Origin: Actinoplanes sp. M2I2
GTDB lineage: Bacteria; Actinomycetota; Actinomycetes; Mycobacteriales; Micromonosporaceae
Reading direction: 5' to 3'
Assembly (NCBI RefSeq): GCF_023544445.1
Contig: NZ_JALPVJ010000032.1
Span: forward strand, 23,364-87,363
DNA: 64,000 nt
The notes under the pieces are model-generated. The model ran no database searches, was not told the DNA's origin, and saw only the letters and a program-made list of their open reading frames with translations. The position numbers were made by a program, and so were the translations under genes. Shown here in pieces: positions 61,282 to 64,000 of the stretch; the stretch's first letter is position 1, and each line of letters begins with the position of its first letter.

Positions 61282-61523
61282 TGTCGCTCCGCATTTATCG
61301 GTGGAATCGTGCCTGCCCCAACGATGCGGTGGGCGCCTGGCTCCAACCAGAGCCCTGATCAGCCGAGGTCCTCGCAGGACCTCCCACGACGCTGGGCGGC
61401 GGAGGTTCGGCTTACGGGCGCATCGCCGTTCCGACGATCGGACCGGCGGGTCAGGGATCCCGGCTGTCCGGGGGTCCGGCAGGGCCCCCTCACCTGCAGC
61501 AACTCTGCCCTACCCTCAGGGGC
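61282..61523. promoter_or_regulatory. Divergent promoter region, epimerase / XRE regulator 5
   Basis: 242 bp. GGATCCCGGCTGTCCGG lies at about 61456-61472, a loose relative of the recurring element but with a different spacer. No gene. Confidence 0.4.
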
Positions 61524-62429
61524 ATGACGGAAGAGTCGAACCCGCTCGGTGCCTTCCTGCGCGCACGGCGCGAGCTGGTCACGCCGGAAGACGCTGGTGT
61601 GCCGGTAACCGGTCCACGGCGGGTCCCGGGCCTACGGCGGGAGGAAGTCGCGATGCTCGCCGGCATCAGCGTCGACTATTACCTGCGCCTGGAACGCGGC
61701 CGTGACCGCAGTCCTTCGACCCAGGTACTGGAGTCCCTGTCCCGTGTCCTGCGCCTCGATGACGAAACGAAGCACTACTTGTTGAATCTTGCTGCCATCA
61801 AGCCCCGCACCCGGCAGCGTCCCCGCAAGGAAATCGTGCCGTCGACCACGGCCCGTCTGGTCGCGACGCTTCCGCTGCCGGCCTTCATCGAAGGCCGAAA
61901 TCTCGACGTCCTCGCCGCCAACCCCCTGGCCACCGCGTTGTCACCGCGCCTGAGCGTGGGCGGCAACCGGCTGCGAGACATGTTCCTTGACCCCGGCGAA
62001 CAGGCGCTGTGGCCGGACTGGGAAGCGGCCGCCGCCGCTCTGGTAGCAAGCTTCCGCGGCGCCGTGGGCACCCACACCGACGATCCCCGGTCCATCGAAC
62101 TCGTCGGCGAACTCTCCCTCGCCAGCCCGCTGTTCCGCCGGTTATGGAGCCGCCACGACGTACGCCCACGCGGCAGAGCGAGGGTCACCTTCCTGCACCC
62201 CCTGGTCGGCGAACTGCACCTGGACCGAGAAAAGATGCACCTCAGCCAGACCGACGGCATGATGCTCGTCATCTTTCATCCCGTCGCCGACACAGCCGAC
62301 GCAGACAAACTGGCGCTGCTGAGCTCCGCAGCGATGACGCCTCACAACAGTGCCCAGATCGTCGCATCGAGGTTCGGCATCGCCGATACGGAAGCTCGTC
62401 GTGTCGCGATCCGACCGCCCAAACCATGA
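61524..62429 (+). CDS. XRE regulator with MmyB-like ligand domain, divergent member (301 aa)
   Basis: Same family, less similar than the other four. Helix-turn-helix FLRARRELVTPEDAGVP, GLRREEVAMLAGISVDYYLRLERGRD; ligand domain with the classic NPLATALSP and LVGELSLASPLFRRLWSRHDV, FLHPLVGELHLD, and a final DTADADKLALL. This is the more common actinobacterial form of the family. It diverges from the aldehyde reductase-like gene and should control it. Its ATG at 61524 follows a weak ribosome-binding site (AGGGGC). Confidence 0.93.
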   Translation: MTEESNPLGAFLRARRELVTPEDAGVPVTGPRRVPGLRREEVAMLAGISVDYYLRLERGRDRSPSTQVLESLSRVLRLDDETKHYLLNLAAIKPRTRQRPRKEIVPSTTARLVATLPLPAFIEGRNLDVLAANPLATALSPRLSVGGNRLRDMFLDPGEQALWPDWEAAAAALVASFRGAVGTHTDDPRSIELVGELSLASPLFRRLWSRHDVRPRGRARVTFLHPLVGELHLDREKMHLSQTDGMMLVIFHPVADTADADKLALLSSAAMTPHNSAQIVASRFGIADTEARRVAIRPPKP

Positions 62430-63053
62430 ACGCTCTGCTGAGCCAAGGGTCAGGAAGAAAGATCGATTCCAACGGAGAACTCAAAGGCTGACAAGAGCGA
62501 GCAAGCCAAGAAGATCATCCAGGACGCGGCGTAAACCGCACGCGCGTAGGTACGAAAATACGTGTCACGCCGCCAGCGTTGCATCGATGCCTAGAAATAC
62601 AAGAGGCCAGCTACGTTTTGTCATGTCGGGCTGACAGGACTTGAATCGGCGGCCCCCTGACCCCAGGCCATTGTCGACGGTTTTTGCGCACGTCAAGCAC
62701 GATGCGCGCCGTTCATGGGACGGTCAAGTGTTCAGGCCGTGCGCTGGCGTCCGTAGCGTGTGGTCCCCATATGGTCCCCAACACAGCCTCACCAACCGCG
62801 GACCCCTTACCCGCCAGGATGCGAGGCGGTTCGAACGCGACCCGCCGAGCGGCGGACCGCAGTCGCGGCGGCGGTCAACTCGGCCGTGCCCGGATTCCTT
62901 TGCGCCACATGGCGTTTGATGTCGCCGTTTAGCTCAGGTGTATACCCCGGCAGACGGTGCGTCACTGACGCCAACGGCGAGCTGGGCGACCCGAGGAGTG
63001 CCTGCTCAGCCCTCGCTCATCTTCGGATTCCGCGGAGCGGGTCAGACCGACAT
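62430..63053. other. Gene-free region with tRNA relic
   Basis: 624 bp with no credible gene. The tRNA-Pro 3' half at 62624-62664 is its only recognisable item. GGTCCCCATATGGTCCCC (62764-62781) is a near-tandem repeat. Short plus-strand frames overlap each other and lack ribosome-binding sites. Confidence 0.5.
62624..62664 (-). other. Degenerate tRNA-Pro 3' half (possible attachment-site scar)
   Basis: Read on the minus strand, this segment runs from a GGGGTCAGG anticodon-stem end through a variable loop, a GATTCAAGTC T-arm and the 3' acceptor CAGCCCGACA, as in actinobacterial tRNA-Pro. The T-stem has mismatches and no 5' half is present, so it is not a working tRNA. Integrases of actinomycete elements often use tRNA 3' ends, so an old attachment site is likely. 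Confidence 0.5.
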
Positions 63054-63407
63054 TCAGGCGAGCAGGATGACGACCATCGCCGCGGCGACGTCGAGCCCGA
63101 ACGCGAGTGCCCAACCGAGCGCGGTGGCCCCGATCCCTCGACCGATCCCGGCGGCGGGCGACCCAGCTGTAGCGCGCTGACGCCACGCGATTGACAATGC
63201 CACGGCCAGTCCAACCGTGAGAGCGCCCAGCCCGACCGGGCCGAGCAGAAAGTCGACCGGCACGAACCCGCCGCCTCCTCCAGTGGCCTGACGCAACTGG
63301 CCAGAGAGGATCGACGTCACCAGAGCGCCGTTCGCGACGAGCACGGTCCCTACCGACCACCAATCCGGCGCGCCCGTCCGGGCCAAGCCCGCAACTGTGT
63401 TCGTCAT
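63054..63407 (-). CDS. Small three-helix membrane protein (117 aa)
   Basis: Three hydrophobic segments (about 18-38, 52-75, 92-116) with a poly-Gly linker (GGGGGF) after the first. Start at 63407 has GGAAGG five bases upstream; an ATG seven codons further out is less well placed. No family recognised. It is isolated, with gene-free DNA on both sides. Confidence 0.65.
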   Translation of the reverse strand: MTNTVAGLARTGAPDWWSVGTVLVANGALVTSILSGQLRQATGGGGGFVPVDFLLGPVGLGALTVGLAVALSIAWRQRATAGSPAAGIGRGIGATALGWALAFGLDVAAAMVVILLA

Positions 63408-63865
63408 GTCAACCAACCTTCCGCACAACCAGCATGGCTGGCGTGAGTATGCGAGCTCAGGTTCGTCGGTGCGACCTCGGGGCGCTCATCGATGCTTCGG
63501 GCCGTGAGCGAGTGACGGGCCTACCCAGCGCCGTCTCCGATCACGGCAGAGATCCGGTCGCTTTCGTCGGTGACCCCCTCACCCCGTTGACGGACGCATG
63601 GAAACGAGGGTCGGGAGAAACTTCCGACCACCGCGCCGAGCGATATCCGACGGCGGCCCCAGCCCGAAGGCCGGGCCATCCGATGGCTGCCAGCACGCCG
63701 AGCGAATTGGCGACCGCGCCTTGATACCCAACCAACTCAGCACCCGACCGACGTACGGCTTGACCAGCGGTCAAGGCGAGCCACCACAGGCACTACTTGA
63801 CTCTTGTGGTCCCTAGAAACGCGGAGAAGGCTGGCCCAAGATCCGGACCAGCCTTCTGACACTTT

Positions 63866-63879
63866 GTCGGGCTGACAGT
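63866..63879 (-). repeat. 14-bp copy of the tRNA-Pro 3' end
   Basis: TGTCGGGCTGACAG is identical to 62624-62637, in the same orientation, 1.24 kb away. Here it lies inside a GACACT...AGTGTC inverted repeat. Possibly a second recombination scar. Confidence 0.4.
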
Positions 63880-63894
63880 GTCCTGGCTCAGCAC

Positions 63895-63952
63895 ATCGGA
63901 ATAGGGTGTCTCGCGTCATCGGAATAGGTATGTCTCAAGACATCGGCATGGC
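63895..63952 (+). repeat. Tandem 23-24-bp repeats, insertion-sequence-end-like
   Basis: CATCGGAATAGG occurs at 63895 and 63918, each followed by a TGTCTC, and CATCGGCATGG follows at 63942. Such short direct repeats are typical of transposase-binding ends; the element itself would lie beyond the window. Confidence 0.5.
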
Positions 63953-64000
63953 GCCGTAGCAGTACCGGCGTGCGGCAGCAGGGTGCGGCGTGTCCACACG

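Larger units (their letters stand above)
63408..64000. other. Gene-free right end with short repeats
   Basis: 593 bp. Several short open frames on both strands show no domain or ribosome-binding site. The only structure is the repeat block at 63895-63952 and a 14-bp copy of the tRNA-Pro acceptor sequence at 63866-63879. Confidence 0.5.

Noticed and set aside
62624..62664. Functional tRNA-Pro
   Set aside because: Only the 3' half is present and the T-stem has mismatches.
63541..63774. Minus-strand 77-codon frame at the right end
   Set aside because: Partly hydrophobic but without a ribosome-binding site or conserved pattern.

Overview
The window is high-GC DNA with strong third-position G+C bias, many GTG starts and one TTG start. 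It carries Tat-exported oxidoreductases, MmyB-like XRE regulators and very large secreted repeat proteins. This points to a filamentous actinomycete, with a Micromonosporaceae/Actinoplanes-like genome as the best guess (inference only). Functions below come from motifs read by eye; no database search was run.

Region 1 (1-9.1 kb) holds a CPBP-type membrane protease, an NAD(P)-binding reductase, a MerR regulator with an MDR-type oxidoreductase, and two closely related ~910-residue ATPase/LuxR regulators in opposite orientations. A truncated GlxA/AraC-type regulator lies between them. A two-copy 45-bp bipartite element sits upstream of the reductase and upstream of merR/luxR.

Region 2 (9.2-12.5 kb) is visibly AT-richer. 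It carries an AIPR-family (abortive infection) protein with an unrecognised 166-residue partner in one operon, followed by about 1 kb of gene-free, repeat-bearing DNA. It looks like acquired phage-defence DNA.

Region 3 (12.5-28.7 kb) is a secreted-giant and polymorphic-toxin region. It has a 2002-residue LamG protein with an SGNH-like domain that lacks its catalytic residues, and a 2353-residue RHS protein ending in a HINT domain and an EndoU-like toxin tip followed by a candidate immunity gene. Around these lie fragments of other genes: an orphan immunity-like tail, a duplicated LamG-gene 3' end, a frameshifted pseudokinase and another broken immunity-like gene.

Region 4 (28.7-36.6 kb) has an SDR/TetR divergent pair, a LysR/Kelch divergent pair, a first MmyB-like XRE regulator, a GtrA-like protein, an MFS transporter and a methyltransferase.

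Region 5 (36.6-62.4 kb) is dominated by molybdenum enzymes. There are three paralogous molybdopterin-binding subunits, but only one Tat-targeted 2Fe-2S subunit, one FAD/4Fe-4S subunit and one XdhC-type maturation factor, together resembling periplasmic aldehyde oxidoreductase PaoABC(D). moaA (molybdopterin synthesis) is embedded among them. Four MmyB-like XRE regulators are interspersed, along with a PHM-like copper monooxygenase lipoprotein, a TAP-type secreted hydrolase, an MMPL exporter, a Tat-exported SDR and an extended SDR/epimerase. A bipartite sequence (GGATC, six bases, CCGTGG, or close variants) recurs in several intergenic regions here and is a candidate shared operator. Transposase scraps (IS3, ISAs1 and IS701 types) and decayed gene pieces show that the cluster was assembled by repeated recombination.

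Region 6 (62.4-64 kb) is mostly non-coding. It holds a degenerate tRNA-Pro 3' half (possible integration scar), one small membrane protein and a short tandem repeat resembling an insertion-sequence end. No intact tRNA, rRNA, CRISPR array or intact transposase was found.
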